Notes: a model not told the origin generated them from the letters alone. A DNA stretch of 64,000 nt from Rhizopus arrhizus (GCA_024220505.1 JAKZZE010000006.1:1116001-1180000); one strand, 5' to 3'. Counted from the stretch's first letter, positions 10,262 through 20,195 are shown. Made by a program: numbers and translations.

Positions 10262-10602
10262 TGTCATGTTTTGACATGTCAATAAGATACAGTCTTATCA
10301 TTCTGGACTAAATCTTTACAAATGAGTTTGAATAAGAATAGAACCTGATAATTATCACTGCCCTAAACAGCCAAGTTTCACTTTCATCTCAACAGTTGAT
10401 TATTAACATCAGTCTATAAAATTTTTCTTATACATGTCAAATCATATCGGTCATAACTATTTTTGTCATCTAATCTCAGGTCTTGCTCAACTAATATAAA
10501 TAGCCTTGAAATCTTTCTTTAATAAAAGTATTCGACTTTAGAACTATTGTTCGGTCTCGTTAATTCTTCTTTATCTTATTTTTGAATACTTAAAACACTT
10601 CA
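10262..10602 (+). repeat. 3' LTR of element A
   Basis: It matches 4595-4935 base for base as far as I can read. The duplicated GTATC follows at 10603-10607, then the last seven bases of the host solo LTR-B. Confidence 0.95.
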
Positions 10603-10608
10603 GTATCC

Positions 10609-11118
10609 TTAACAAGGAGTTCCTGCGGGGCAGTCTTCAAGTTCTGACATTTCCTTATCTACTTCTTCTAAGAGCTCACTATTGTCACTATATTTAGATT
10701 GTGCAGCTTGAATATTGTCTACTTCATCAGTATCCCATTTATATGGTAAACCAGTAAGACCGATTCCAAGTTTAGTCATAAAATCTGTACCTATACTCAT
10801 ATCATGATCATTTGTTAAGTTCATTACTTCGAAGTTATGAGTATAATTTTTTTCATTACATCTGATGTTTAATTCAATTGTACCAATTCGTGTAATAGTA
10901 GATTTAGAATCAGCCAATTTTATTACATCTTTTTCCTTAGATGGAACAATAGGAAAATTATGTTCTAGACAAAACTTTTTATTAATTGACGAAAAATTTG
11001 CACCTGTATCTAAGATAGTCATTGCTTTTACATTATTTACAAGGATAGGAAAGCTTATAGAATCATCTGTAGTCAGTTTAAAATCACGAGTAACAGTTAT
11101 GTCTTTATTCTTTAATTT
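10609..11118 (-). CDS. Element C protease region, cut by LTR-B
   Basis: This open frame of 170 codons follows Gag in the same frame after an in-frame TGA. It carries the retroviral-type aspartic protease active site ILDTGANFSS and the later IGTDFMTKLG segment. It ends when the sequence runs into the solo LTR-B end; the last real codons are a Gly-Thr-Pro run that matches the junction before RT in element A. The remaining pol is at 1667-3940. There is no good ATG before the active site, so expression would need reading through the TGA, or the element is dead. Confidence 0.85.
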   Translation of the reverse strand, partial: KLKNKDITVTRDFKLTTDDSISFPILVNNVKAMTILDTGANFSSINKKFCLEHNFPIVPSKEKDVIKLADSKSTITRIGTIELNIRCNEKNYTHNFEVMNLTNDHDMSIGTDFMTKLGIGLTGLPYKWDTDEVDNIQAAQSKYSDNSELLEEVDKEMSELEDCPAGTPC

Positions 11119-12450
11119 TCAATCAAGAGCCATACGGTTTAAATGACCGTTAGTTTCGTCTTCATCATTTTCAGAGTTTTCATTATTATTTGAGCGGATT
11201 GCCATACGATTGACACGAGAGAGGGAAAATCCTTCATTTGCTTTTGCATTATTTAAAGACTTCTTTGCCTCCTTGAATTCTTCACAGCGATGGCCTTTAC
11301 TCCATTCTTTACCACAGTATGTACACGGCTTGGGCTTACTAGTACCCTTATTGGTGCTTACATTATTCAATTTGATACCATTCATGACTTTATTAGCTCC
11401 TGGTGAAGCTTTATTAGCCTTTACAAAAGAGATACGAGAGACTTGTTCTTCTTTAGATCCTCTGTTACGCTTGTGTGGGTTTTTAATTGAAAAAGCAGAA
11501 TCTTCACCCGAAGCAAGGACCAAGTCAATTATTTGATTAATTGAATTAGGGAGTTTAGCACCCAAATGAGATGAGATAGCCACTTGAGCCACGGTTTTGA
11601 CAGAAGGTTTAAGTGATGCAAAATAGGTTACAGCCAGTTGGATTCCATCTTCCATACCCGCTTCTCTTCTCATCTTTTGAAACCGGTTGGAATATTCCCT
11701 ATTACTTTCATAAGGAGCTTGACGCATAGAGCCAACTTCAACCATTAGCAAAAACTTTCGATACGGAGTATCAAAGTGGTCAAGAACAATAGGACGGACT
11801 TCTTTCCAGGTGTAACGCTTGTTCATTAAGGCTTCACGGGACCAAGAGACTTGTTCTGGGTTCATGCATAAGGGCAATAATCTTTCCCAATTTGAATTAA
11901 GCGACAAACCATGAGCATGTAGTACCGTTTCAAAAGTATTGCAGAAGTCATAAGCAGAATCAAAGGGGTCTGCCTTCTTCTTCCACAGTGCCTCACCACG
12001 CAATTGTAACACAGGCAAATCATTAGGGACTACTAAACGCACCGAACCAAGATTATCAGAGCCATTTAATTCTTGTTTGTCTTCAAAAAGAGAAATCATT
12101 GATTTATGGGCTTCTTGTGCAGCCACTATCTTCTGTTCAAATTCTTTATACAACGACAAAGCTTGCAATGTTTCTGGACTATCAGGACTGGATTGGTTTG
12201 AATTCATATAGGCAGCAAACAGAACCAAAGCTTGTTTTTTCATATCCTTGATCATACCAATGCTTTTGAGAGCAACATCTTCTGGTTTAGGCGTTACAGG
12301 AGTAGGTGTGTCTTCTTCCATAGGAGTAACTTCAGAGTGAGCGTATTTACTAGCCATTGTACCCAGTTGGACAGAAGGATTCACAGTAGATGGAGAATCA
12401 GTAGTATTGCTAGTACCATCAGCAATTTCACCAAGAGTATTTTCAGACAT
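11119..12450 (-). CDS. Element C Gag
   Basis: This 443-residue structural protein forms the particle. Its middle (about residues 150-300) matches element A Gag in layout, including a QLRGEALWKKKADPFDS region. A zinc-knuckle-like CTYCGKEWSKGHRC lies near residue 388. The start ATG is at 12450; the frame is open a few codons upstream without another ATG. It ends at TGA (11119-11121), followed in the same frame by the protease. Confidence 0.88.
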   Translation of the reverse strand: MSENTLGEIADGTSNTTDSPSTVNPSVQLGTMASKYAHSEVTPMEEDTPTPVTPKPEDVALKSIGMIKDMKKQALVLFAAYMNSNQSSPDSPETLQALSLYKEFEQKIVAAQEAHKSMISLFEDKQELNGSDNLGSVRLVVPNDLPVLQLRGEALWKKKADPFDSAYDFCNTFETVLHAHGLSLNSNWERLLPLCMNPEQVSWSREALMNKRYTWKEVRPIVLDHFDTPYRKFLLMVEVGSMRQAPYESNREYSNRFQKMRREAGMEDGIQLAVTYFASLKPSVKTVAQVAISSHLGAKLPNSINQIIDLVLASGEDSAFSIKNPHKRNRGSKEEQVSRISFVKANKASPGANKVMNGIKLNNVSTNKGTSKPKPCTYCGKEWSKGHRCEEFKEAKKSLNNAKANEGFSLSRVNRMAIRSNNNENSENDEDETNGHLNRMALD

Positions 12451-12495
12451 ACGTATTTTAAATTTCAAATAAAGAGCAAAATTCAAAAAGTAAAA

Positions 12496-13063
12496 TGTTG
12501 TATAATGGTAATAATGATTTAGAAAAAGGTAGAAACAAAGATCAAGAAACAGTTTGAATACTTTTTGAGACTGATCTTTATTTCAGTTTAAGTTTTAGTA
12601 AAAATTATTCTAATTGAAGGTAGGTATTTATATCTTATTGAGTGAGTGGCTTGATATCTTCTATTGTAAGCGTTCTTCTAATATTCAGGTACTTTAGCAA
12701 GTGTCATCTATAATTATGATTATGAAAACTTTTCATTTGTTCTTTTGTATATCTGTCATAGATTATCTTTTATTCTGGGAATTCCTCACTGATTTGAATA
12801 AGGTTATTTTACGCGTTATTTCAATTATGTGAAAGATTAGCAATATTCCTGATATTGGATTGGATCTTGTTATTTTAGTTGATACTTCTTCTTATCAAAG
12901 AACTCTCATTAATACAAAACATATTCTAAAAGAACATGTTTAATTGGAATTGATTGTATGATCTTATTTAAATAAACTTATATTTTTATTTTATTTAATT
13001 ATGATCTTGTATTAAGACTTATGTTTATCAATGTCTACTACGATCAGTTGCTGTTCTACAACA
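12496..13063 (-). repeat. 5' LTR of element C
   Basis: This is the partner of 424-990, one base longer, with the same TGTTGTATAATGG and TTCTACAACA ends. Only about 45 bases separate it from the Gag ATG, and no tRNA-type primer site is visible in them. The duplicated CTTAA follows. Confidence 0.93.
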
Positions 13064-13077
13064 CTTAAAACACTTCA
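13064..13077 (+). repeat. Remaining 3' end of the split family-A LTR
   Basis: CTTAAAACACTTCA is the terminal part of the LTR begun at 330-423; the first five bases are the target duplication made by element C. Confidence 0.75.
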
Positions 13078-13193
13078 GTGACTAACGTTTGGTACGACCT
13101 TATGAAGCCGGAAGGGTGTCAAAAAGTTATAGAAAGTGTGCCACAACGTATACAAAAGTGTATTCAGAACAAAGGACGTTGGACAGATTATTA
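13078..13193 (+). pseudogene. Tc1/mariner transposase C-terminal fragment
   Basis: Read on the plus strand this encodes about 37 residues ending VPQRIQKCIQNKGRWTDY and a stop. This is the C-terminal signature of the Tc1 transposases elsewhere in the window (compare MADRIKAVIQAKGGYTDY at 15202). It starts directly at the LTR-A end, so the rest of the gene was cut off by that insertion or a later deletion. No function is expected. Confidence 0.75.
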
Positions 13194-13604
13194 ATAAAAA
13201 ATAAATAAAGAGATGTTTTGCCAAGTATTAAAATAAAAGACAAAAACTAAAAAGACAATAGTTGTGAAACTAAAGATTATATGTTGCTTTATTAATAAAA
13301 ACATTTGAGGCTATTTATACTTTTTGGATGTCTGGATCTTTACCGCTATTTCAATTGATCGGTTAAAAGAATAATGTGGGAAGGATGGGAAGATAAAGGA
13401 AAGATAGTAGATAATCAATAGCCGCTGTCTTCTTGACGAATCAAGGGACAATGAAGTAGATAAATTATTGATCTAACGATAATTATCGAATAAGGTTGGA
13501 TTGAACTGCCGTTGATGTAATCAGGTTCCGATATAGTCGTGGGAACGCCGATAGAGACAACAGGGCAGAGTTGGCTATTGCGGAGATCTCTCGTTTATCC
13601 ATGA
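13194..13604. repeat. LTR-like AT-rich segment, minus-oriented, no clear duplication
   Basis: There is no ORF. Read on the minus strand it shows a TATA-like tataaatagcc and an ataaagc signal, resembling the promoters of the LTR families here. Possible ends are TGTTGTC (minus strand, from 13562) and GGCAAAACA (to 13214). The flanking pentamers do not match, so solo-LTR status is not proven. Confidence 0.3.
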
Positions 13605-13770
13605 ATGTTCACTTTACTAGTTGTGTGGATACAACAGGCCAGAAACATCGACGAGCTATGGGTACGAGTTGACGTTGAATGGAACAAGCTAGATAAAGAT
13701 GTTTGTAGAAGCTACATTGACAGCATGCCTGATCGCATAGCAGCGGTAATCAAATCAAAAGGGAGATTTA

Positions 13771-15429
13771 CAGTAGGTGGAAAAATGGTCCGGATGTTTT
13801 TAAATAATTCACAAATATCGCTATAGCTTTACCAAATCTCAATCAAATTGAACAGAACAAACATTATTTTGAAGAGAAAACATTACGTTATCTTTAGTAA
13901 AAATTTGATATGTCACACAAAAATTCAAAGGGAGCTACAAAAGATCAAAAATTTCAGCAACATCCGGACCATTTTTCAGGGTGCCCTATAGAATTTTAAT
14001 TACCCAGATTGTTCAATGCTGCTGACTCAGAAGCCGTCAGTTTTGTCTCAGATGATTAATAATACATTAGACTCGTATTAATAATCAAAAAAAAAATATA
14101 AATATCTACTTTTTTTGCTGATTTAGCATGCTTTCTTCTTCTTTCGTTATTATTGCTGTTTTATACAAATATGGTTCGCTCTTTGCCTTTGGATGTACAA
14201 GATAACATCAAGTCCTTACTCAAATCTGGTCATTCTTACTCATCCATCATAAAACGAGTGCCTGGAGTCAAGAAAAGTACCATCAGCGACTATAAGCGAA
14301 GATGGTTTCCTAACATGGGGCCCCTTAAATCAGGCCGCAAGTCCGAAATTACTGCTACAACCAAGTCCTTCATCAGACGGTCAGTCATAACAGGTAAATT
14401 AAAGACGGGGGAGGATGTACAACGATATTTATGTGATGTTGGATGAGCAATTGGCTACTCTGCCTGCTTAAAACTTTTAAAATCGATGGGATTCCAGGCC
14501 CGTATTAAGAAGCGCAAGCCGTTTTTAAAGGCTATTCATATGAAAAAGCGACTTGCATGGGCCAACGCCCACAAGGATTGGACAAAAGATGATTGGCGTC
14601 GTATGGTATTCTCTGACAAGACTAAGGTAAACGTTTGGGGATCAGACGGTGTGAAGTACTACTGGAAGAGAGTAGATGATAAGCTTCGATTCCACCATCT
14701 TGACTTAACAGTAAAAGGAGGTGGAGGCAGCGTTATGATGTGGGGCTGTATTACATACGATGGTCCTGGGTATGCTTGTCGTATCTATGATGGAACAATG
14801 AAGAAAGAGGATTACGTACATATATTGGACACAACGCTAATGGACACCCTAAATTACTACAATTATGACCCTAAACGCATCTACTTCCAGCAGGATAACG
14901 ATCCGAAACATACGTCGAAGGTCGCAAAAGCTTGGTTTGAAGAAAACAACTTCGACAGCAAGTCTGTTTACAGTTGGCCAGCTCAGAGCCCTGATCTAAA
15001 CCCGATTGAACACATTTGGCATCACCTGAAGCTAAGGTTAAGTGCGTATGAAACCAGAGCTAAAGGCGTACATGAACTATGGGATCGAATTGAAGAACAA
15101 TGGGCGAGCTTTACAAAAGATGATTGTAGAAAGTATATAGACAGTATGGCAGATAGAATCAAAGCTGTTATTCAAGCAAAAGGGGGATATACGGACTACT
15201 AACAGATATTATGGAACACCCTGAAAAATGGTCCGGATGTTGCTGAAATTTTTGATCTTTTGTAGCTCCCTTTGAATTTTTGTGTGACATATCAAATTTT
15301 TACTAAAGATAACGTAATGTTTTCTCTTCAAAATAATGTTTGTTCTGTTCAATTTGATTGAGATTTGGTAAAGCTATAGCGATATTTGTGAATTATTTAA
15401 AAACATCCGGACCATTTTTCCACCTACTG
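13771..15429 (+). mobile_element. Tc1-1: Tc1/mariner element with about 213-base inverted repeats
   Basis: This 1,659-base transposon starts CAGTAGGTGG and ends with its complement, flanked by TA duplications (13769-13770, 15430-15431). The inverted repeats cover about 13771-13983 and 15216-15429 and look nearly perfect. Each repeat contains a face-to-face pair of a 19-base motif (13780-13798 and 13959-13977 on the left). One transposase gene with a single internal stop lies between. Confidence 0.93.
14171..15202 (+). pseudogene. Tc1-1 transposase, one in-frame stop
   Basis: This is a DDE transposase of the Tc1 family. The N-terminus has the helix-turn-helix (SYSSIIKRVPGVKKSTISDY). The catalytic core has FSDKTKVNVWG (first D), QQDNDPKHTS (second D) and SPDLNPIEHIWHHLK (E). 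The start MVRSLPLDVQ was taken at 14171. The only lesion is a TGA at about 14444-14446; reading continues in the same frame after it, so this is one nonsense change and not a frameshift. Length without it is about 343 residues, normal for the family. It cannot move itself unless read through. Confidence 0.9.
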
Positions 15430-15442
15430 TACTCGTTATTAA

Positions 15443-15666
15443 ATAAATACTACCCATTTTATAATATAACACTTATAAAATTATTGCAACTATTTCCTCT
15501 TTTCTTCCGCCATATGTTATCCTGATCAGTTTTATATGCGGGAACCTAATACTCACTACCTAAGGTTACGCTCTATAGGCATGGCTTGGATGTCGTACGG
15601 AGTGGAGGAGAAAAAGAAAGTTAAAGATTATTTTAGGGTAGGTTGTCCCTATTTTTTCACCTAGTG
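15443..15666 (+). repeat. Right end of the older Tc1-H element
   Basis: This is the non-coding tail after the interrupted transposase. It ends attttttcacctagtg followed by TA (15667-15668), the outward end of a Tc1 terminal repeat. It is similar in plan to the CAGTAGGTGAAAAAAT end of Tc1-G. The left end is not in the window. Confidence 0.5.
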
Positions 15667-15668
15667 TA

Positions 15669-15708
15669 CTTATCAATGTCTACTACGATCAGTTACTGTT
15701 CTACAACA
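15669..15708 (-). repeat. Family-C LTR fragment
   Basis: These forty bases match the end of the element C LTR (compare 951-990), finishing at TTCTACAACA. The rest of this copy was lost or displaced by the Tc1-H insertion. Confidence 0.65.
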
Positions 15709-15709
15709 C

Positions 15710-16029
15710 GCATTACTCCTTTCGTTTATTGATGTTTTTGGTTTGGACTACAAGGGCCTCAAACAGACCAATCTATTGAAGTTTTCGGTTGACACTGGCG
15801 ACGCGAAACCCATATACCGAAAGCCCAATAGATTTATGTCGCATTCAGAATTAGAAAACCTGAAGAAAGAGATTGAAGACATGATTTCTAATGGCCAATT
15901 GATCCCTACACCAGGTGGTGCAGCCAGTGGTTGGGCGTTTCCCGTCTTGTATGTGAAGAAAAAAACAGGCGAAAAACGCTTATGTGTGCAGTTTCAGGAC
16001 TTGAACGCAATAACGGTACAAGATGCTTG
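15710..16029 (+). pseudogene. Gypsy reverse-transcriptase N-terminal fragment (element I)
   Basis: The open frame encodes the region leading into a Ty3-type RT: KFSVDTGDAKPIYRKPNRF, then EIEDMISNGQLIPTP, then SGWAFPVLYVKKKTGEKRLC. It differs from elements A and C and so is a third gypsy family. It is cut at 16029 by an LTR-D start; further codons of the ORF belong to the LTR. An integrase C-terminal fragment of gypsy type at 31087-31614, just after another LTR-D copy, may be the other end of the same element. Confidence 0.75.
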
Positions 16030-16244
16030 TGTTGTAAACATAGTTATTTTCTATATGATATCAGTTGTATTAAAATAAATAACGATACACAAAAGATTAA
16101 ACTATGATTGAACAATTCCACACTTTTCCAAATTTAGAACAATAAGATCAATGTCTGTCATCCTAGAGAGTCTAATCAATTGTCAACCCCAAAAGTAATT
16201 AGATCAAAGTTAATTGAATGATTATTATTTCTATTGTTTGTGTT
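16030..16244 (+). repeat. LTR-D copy 1 (partial)
   Basis: It begins TGTTGTAAACATAGTTATTT and matches LTR-D copy 2 (22533-22639, then 30203 onward) up to about 16244, after which the sequences diverge. It provides the uninterrupted target sequence that proves the Tc1-E insertion in copy 2. No duplication was found for this copy. Confidence 0.8.
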
Positions 16245-16329
16245 ATCTCGTAAGAATAAAAAGACTATAAAATTCAACGAGACTTAAAAAAGTTATATTT
16301 TTATTTAATATTATTGTATCTGGTATTTA

Positions 16330-16900
16330 CAGTGGGTGGACTAATTGTCCCAGTGTTTCAACATTTTTTACTTTGGACACTGTAACTCGACCGATTCTTA
16401 GGCTATGTGGCTAGTTTCATGCTCATTAGAAAGGTCGCATTTCGTGCTACGTAATATCAAAGAGCCGGTGTTCGGAGATTACACAGTCTGAGTTAATCAA
16501 CAATAGAAAAAAAACACCGCACTGGGACAATTTTTCCGCTACCTGCTTATTTTGCAATGTGTTCTAAACATCGCCTTCTTATCAGTCAGAAATCACCGGA
16601 ACTAATACACCAGTCTTATCTATGGTAATGTATGACTCATATCTTTAATGTAAACTATAAATAGCTTTACGTTATTCTTTTTTTTTACATTATTCTTAGT
16701 CTCTTTATATACTGCACTTCTTACAACTTTGTCCTGCATCAAATGACTCCTACTATCAGCAAATCTGTTCAGAAACAAATCCAAATGCTTTTGGCTAGTA
16801 ATATGACATACAGTCCTACTGTCAACTGCCTAACAAAACCATAAAATGGCCTGCACAGTGCTATAATTACGTCAGAACTACGAAATAAAAGCCATTAGAT
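16330..16900 (+). pseudogene. Decayed Tc1-like element with short inverted repeats
   Basis: CAGTGGGTGG follows a TA at 16328-16329, and an inverted match built on a shared ten-base core (ATTGTCCCAG) lies near 16525-16551. Further on, an ATG at about 16743 opens MTPTISKSVQKQIQMLLASN, like the start of a Tc1 helix-turn-helix, but a stop follows about 35 codons later. Whether these belong to one element or to a short MITE plus a separate relic is unclear. From 16900 to 17180 I see nothing further. Confidence 0.4.
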
Positions 16901-17383
16901 AGCCCATACGTCATAGTATAAGAAGAAAAGAATGATGTAATTCTAGCTTGTTACACAAAGATCTAAATCAAGAAAAATTGATTTTGGGTTACAGTAGGTC
17001 AAAAAATTGCTGCAAGGAATTGCAAAATACCGGTTTTACAGCTGGTTGTCTATGGATACTGCATGAAACTATCTCAAACATTGATTGTTTGTACCTCACT
17101 AGAAGGGGCATTTATTCGTCGATTATCTGATATGGGCAATAGTTATTGGTGGAATTTGATATTGTTAAAGGGAATTTTATAAACATCCGGCATTTTTTAC
17201 TTGTTTACATATGTTTGGAATAACAAATTTTAATACGACCCAACCAGTTGTTATCATAATTTTTCACATTCTTGACATGATTAGAATGTTGCCAGTATAT
17301 AAAAGCGCTTAAAATTCCTTTATTCTAAATTTTAAATTTTCTTATCTAACTTATTTCTCTTTTTTACCTTATTACCAATCGCA

Positions 17384-17551
17384 TGCCTAAACGACTGCCA
17401 GAAGAAAAAGTAAACGATCTCAAGCAAGCATTAACTGGATCCACATCAACGTACGATATTGCTAAGGAGGTTGGAGTACATGAATCAACTGTTAGTAGAT
17501 ACTCTAGGCGGTTGTTTTCAAATAGGACAATGGGCTCAGCTGGTAGACCTA
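17384..17551 (+). pseudogene. Tc1 transposase N-terminus cut by LTR-X
   Basis: The 56-codon frame starts MPKRLPEEKVNDLKQ and carries a helix-turn-helix (YDIAKEVGVHESTVSRYSRR) followed by GSAGRP, the usual linker before the catalytic domain. A TATA-like tatataaaag near 17298 precedes it. The frame runs straight into the TGTTGTAG start of an LTR at 17552. The remainder of the gene is not found downstream. Confidence 0.75.
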
Positions 17552-18129
17552 TGTTGTAGAACAGCGTCTGATCATAACGGACATTGAATAATCACAACTA
17601 AAAGAAGTATATTAAATTGATAAAAGATAATAATTTAAATCTTTATTAAGTAAAATATATTCTTCTTCTTTTTATATAAAACTATCACAATTAGATTCAT
17701 TCTATAAAGTAAACATGAACAATAAATAAGTCATGATCTTTACTATTCATCATTTCTGTAAATGAATAATAATGGATCAGGTACTTAGTCAACTTTGATC
17801 TGACTGGAGGCATTTCATATAAATATATCTTTCCTCTCAATGAAGACGGGACAATTCTCCCAGATCAGTTAAAGAACAATAAGATCTATAAAACAACGAA
17901 TTAAAAATTTTCATAATCGATTCAGTGATCATTCTTCAATCAAACATGTCAATTATTGGATCTACGCTCATAACTACTCATTTACCCGCCAACTGATAGA
18001 AGAATATAAATAGTAGACTTTGTAATGATTTCTTTTTAATAATTAAGATTGTCTTAAATAAAGTTCAGTCTCAAAAAGTATTCTTTGGTTTTATTGTTAT
18101 TCCTTATTTTACTTTACCAGAACATAACA
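17552..18129 (+). repeat. LTR-X (relative of family C)
   Basis: It runs from TGTTGTAGAACAGCGTCTGATC to AACATAACA, with a TATA-like agaatataaatag near 18000 and ataaagttc shortly after. Its first bases resemble the family-C LTR read on the minus strand. The flanking pentamers are ACCTA on the left and ACCTT on the right; the last base of the right copy is the first base of the neighbouring LTR-B. So it is probably a solo LTR with its duplication clipped. Confidence 0.65.
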
Positions 18130-18133
18130 ACCT

Positions 18134-18784
18134 TGTTAAGGATACATAAGATTATAGTCACTTTATTTTAGTAAAAGGAATCAGATATGATTCTGAATAA
18201 TATGTTGACATAACTTGGAATCATTTATAACATTATTCCCAACACAGATCAATAAAATACTTTGATTAGATTTTTATATTAAGCTTTATTCATATTAACT
18301 TCACATAGTCAAATAAGATGACATGGTTGTAATATAGTTTAGTGATAGTATGAGCACGTTGAATAGGGAATGACAATTACTTACCGGATCATCATTAGTC
18401 ATGAAAACATTTATCCTGACTGAGATATTATTATTAGCAATGATATCCAATCACGGAACTAAAAGCCTTTATATTCATCCGTACCGTCTCCTTAAATAGT
18501 TATATCTGAAACCATCCCAATAGCATAATTGACAATACAGGCTAGGGACAGGCTAAACTAATAATTAGAAATAGTAATCATCTATTCTGTCAAATTGATT
18601 ATAAATCTGTCCTAATTCTTTATCCGTATCATGTCTATAAATACTTTCACTTTTTACATGTAGAATTGATTTTTTTATCTAATCATAGTTATCTTAACTT
18701 AATAAAGAGATACCAAGTTCTAACAGTATTTCTTTATCTTTGATTGCTATATTATATTTACCTAAAACTCCCCTTTCCTAAACA
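18134..18784 (+). repeat. LTR-B copy 2 (plus orientation)
   Basis: It begins TGTTAAGGATACATAAG and ends CCTTTCCTAAACA. It is the reverse complement of the LTR split at 3943-4594/10608-10614. Promoter-like ctataaatac is near 18636 and aataaagag near 18700. The left pentamer AACCT and right CTGCT differ, so this copy has lost one original flank. Confidence 0.8.
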
Positions 18785-20143
18785 CTGCTCAACTGCCTGC
18801 TATATGCGGATGATGTGGCGCTTATTTCTGATCAACAAAAAATGGTTCACCTACTCGAGATATGTGAGCAACATAGCCTAGAGACAGGTTACAGGTGGAA
18901 TCCCGTGAAGTGTGTTATTTTGGATAACCATCCTCAGCCCATTGACTACAAGCTTTACAACCAGGTTTTACCTCGCCAAGCATCTTTCGCTTATTTAGGA
19001 GTACCGTTCAAACCTGGAGGTTTTCTGGATCCTGAGTCATTAGTGAGCCGAAACTGTACTAAAGCCCTTGCTACTATGAATATTCTCAAATCAATTGGAC
19101 TGAACCCTTCTGGCTTCTCGAGGCTTCTATCCTCTAGGTTCTATGGTCAAATCGTTCGCCCACATATGGAGTATGGGCTAGCCATAAATCTGCTTTCCCA
19201 TTCTCAGCTGAAAAGACTTGAGGATACCCAGAACAAATGTATGCGGATGATCTATGGCGCACACGACCATTCCTCCACTAAGGTAATGTTACATTTGGCG
19301 AATCTCCCAACTATGATTGAAAGAGTAAATATTCTACAAACTCAATTTCTCTTTCGCTCTCTATACGTGCCAGATGACTCCCTCCTTGGCTATTTGCTCC
19401 CCAGTGTACAACATACTCGAGGATATCAATGGCATGCCCTCTCCAACACTGTCCTTTGGAAGCAACTACCTACGCCTCTTGAAGACTTGACAGTGCGGAC
19501 CTTCCGCTCTGTTAAGAAAGCATACATGCAACAGCGCCTCCAACAACGAATGAACGGTTATGGATCAAAGCTCCTCTCGCAGTGCCGTCCAAAATTGTCT
19601 ATTGACCCAATCCTCTGGATACCCATGACCCATCAAGAGCGTAGTCGTTGTATTCGTTGGCGCCTTAGCTGGTTGCCTGGAGGGAAACCACGTCAATGTC
19701 TCATACATCCTACTTGTATGCTCACTCGTTTCCACGTCATTACATGCCGTCAGATACATCAACGACTATGCCTCCCAATCTCCATCTCAGATTCTCTGTC
19801 TTTTCTTCTCAATAAGCTTCCCACAATTCCTCGCGTCTCCCAAAGGTATGTTGACTCTTGGCGGTTTTATTGGCCGACTATCTGTTCCATTCTCTTTGAA
19901 ATAGACCAACTTCAACACGACTGCTTCCCCCAGGAAACCAACTCATCGGGTGAACGTTTTCTTCGTTGGCTCGATGGTAACAAATAATCCTTAGCCTCAT
20001 TTGCCTTTATTTTTATCATACCTTTTTTACCCTTGTGCCCAAAGGGGTTTTTTAGATTCTTTTACAAACCTTCTGACCTCGTCCGGGCGGTCTTTCATTG
20101 CGCCCAATAGGACGTTTAATTGAATAAAATCCGTTATTTTAAT
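18785..20143 (+). pseudogene. 5'-truncated LINE with reverse transcriptase C-terminal half
   Basis: The reading frame is open from the first base after LTR-B, with the RT catalytic box LLYADDVALI at about 18803. It continues to a stop at 19985-19987: thumb and later domains, FAYLGVPFKPGG, and a C-terminal Cys/His cluster (CLIHPTC ... HVITC). This is the layout of a non-LTR retrotransposon ORF2. A 3' tail of about 150 bases follows, ending near aataaaatccgttatttta. Everything before the YADD box is missing, either through 5' truncation on insertion or because LTR-B and a deletion removed it. No endonuclease is present, so it is not autonomous. Confidence 0.8.
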
Positions 20144-20195
20144 CGACATCGAGACTGAGTCTATACAGTAGGTGAAAAAATACGAGCAACCTCTG

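Larger units (their letters stand above)
4595..10602 (+). mobile_element. Element A: intact Ty3/gypsy chromovirus
   Basis: This is a full-length retrotransposon of 6,008 bases with 341-base LTRs at both ends. I see no difference between the LTRs when reading them side by side. The target duplication GTATC is present at 4590-4594 and 10603-10607. One uninterrupted gag-pol ORF (4979-9835), a 3' polypurine tract and about 425 bases of 3' untranslated sequence lie between. Identical LTRs and an open polyprotein indicate recent transposition and possibly current activity. A solo copy of its LTR is at 20196-20535. Confidence 0.96.
3943..10614 (-). repeat. Solo LTR of family B, split by element A
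   Basis: The LTR sequence is 3943-4594 plus 10608-10614 (about 659 bases), with plus-strand ends TGTTTAGG and CCTTAACA. It is flanked by AGGAG (3938-3942 and 10615-10619), so it inserted between protease and RT of element C. No internal region is left, so it is a solo LTR from LTR-LTR recombination. The reverse complement occurs at 18134-18784. Element A later inserted seven bases from its end, duplicating GTATC. Confidence 0.9.
424..13063 (-). mobile_element. Element C: Ty3/gypsy chromovirus, minus strand, split by nested insertions
   Basis: This is a complete but interrupted LTR retrotransposon. Its LTRs are 424-990 and 12496-13063, flanked by the duplication CTTAA (419-423, 13064-13068). 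Read on the minus strand the order is 5' LTR, Gag, an in-frame TGA, protease, [insertion 3943-10614 plus a duplicated AGGAG], reverse transcriptase, RNase H, integrase, a -1 frame change, chromodomain, polypurine tract, 3' LTR. The two LTRs differ at roughly seven positions by eye, so it is older than element A, which sits inside it. Without the insertion it is about 6 kb. The Gag-to-IN order and chromodomain place it in the chromovirus branch of Ty3/gypsy. Confidence 0.92.
13605..15442 (+). pseudogene. Older Tc1 transposase C-terminus (Tc1-H), interrupted by a Tc1 insertion
   Basis: The frame at about 13640-13770 encodes NIDELWVRVDVEWNKL ... SMPDRIAAVIKSKGRF, a Tc1 transposase C-terminus. 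It breaks at TA (13769-13770), where the element 13771-15429 begins. After that element (TA 15430-15431) the sequence continues in frame with Arg, Tyr and a stop at 15440-15442. The host coding sequence was thus hit three codons before its end. The upstream part of this transposase is not found. Confidence 0.82.

Noticed and set aside
16948..17130. 60-codon ORF
   Set aside because: No similarity to nearby transposases and no family features; AT-rich chance ORF.
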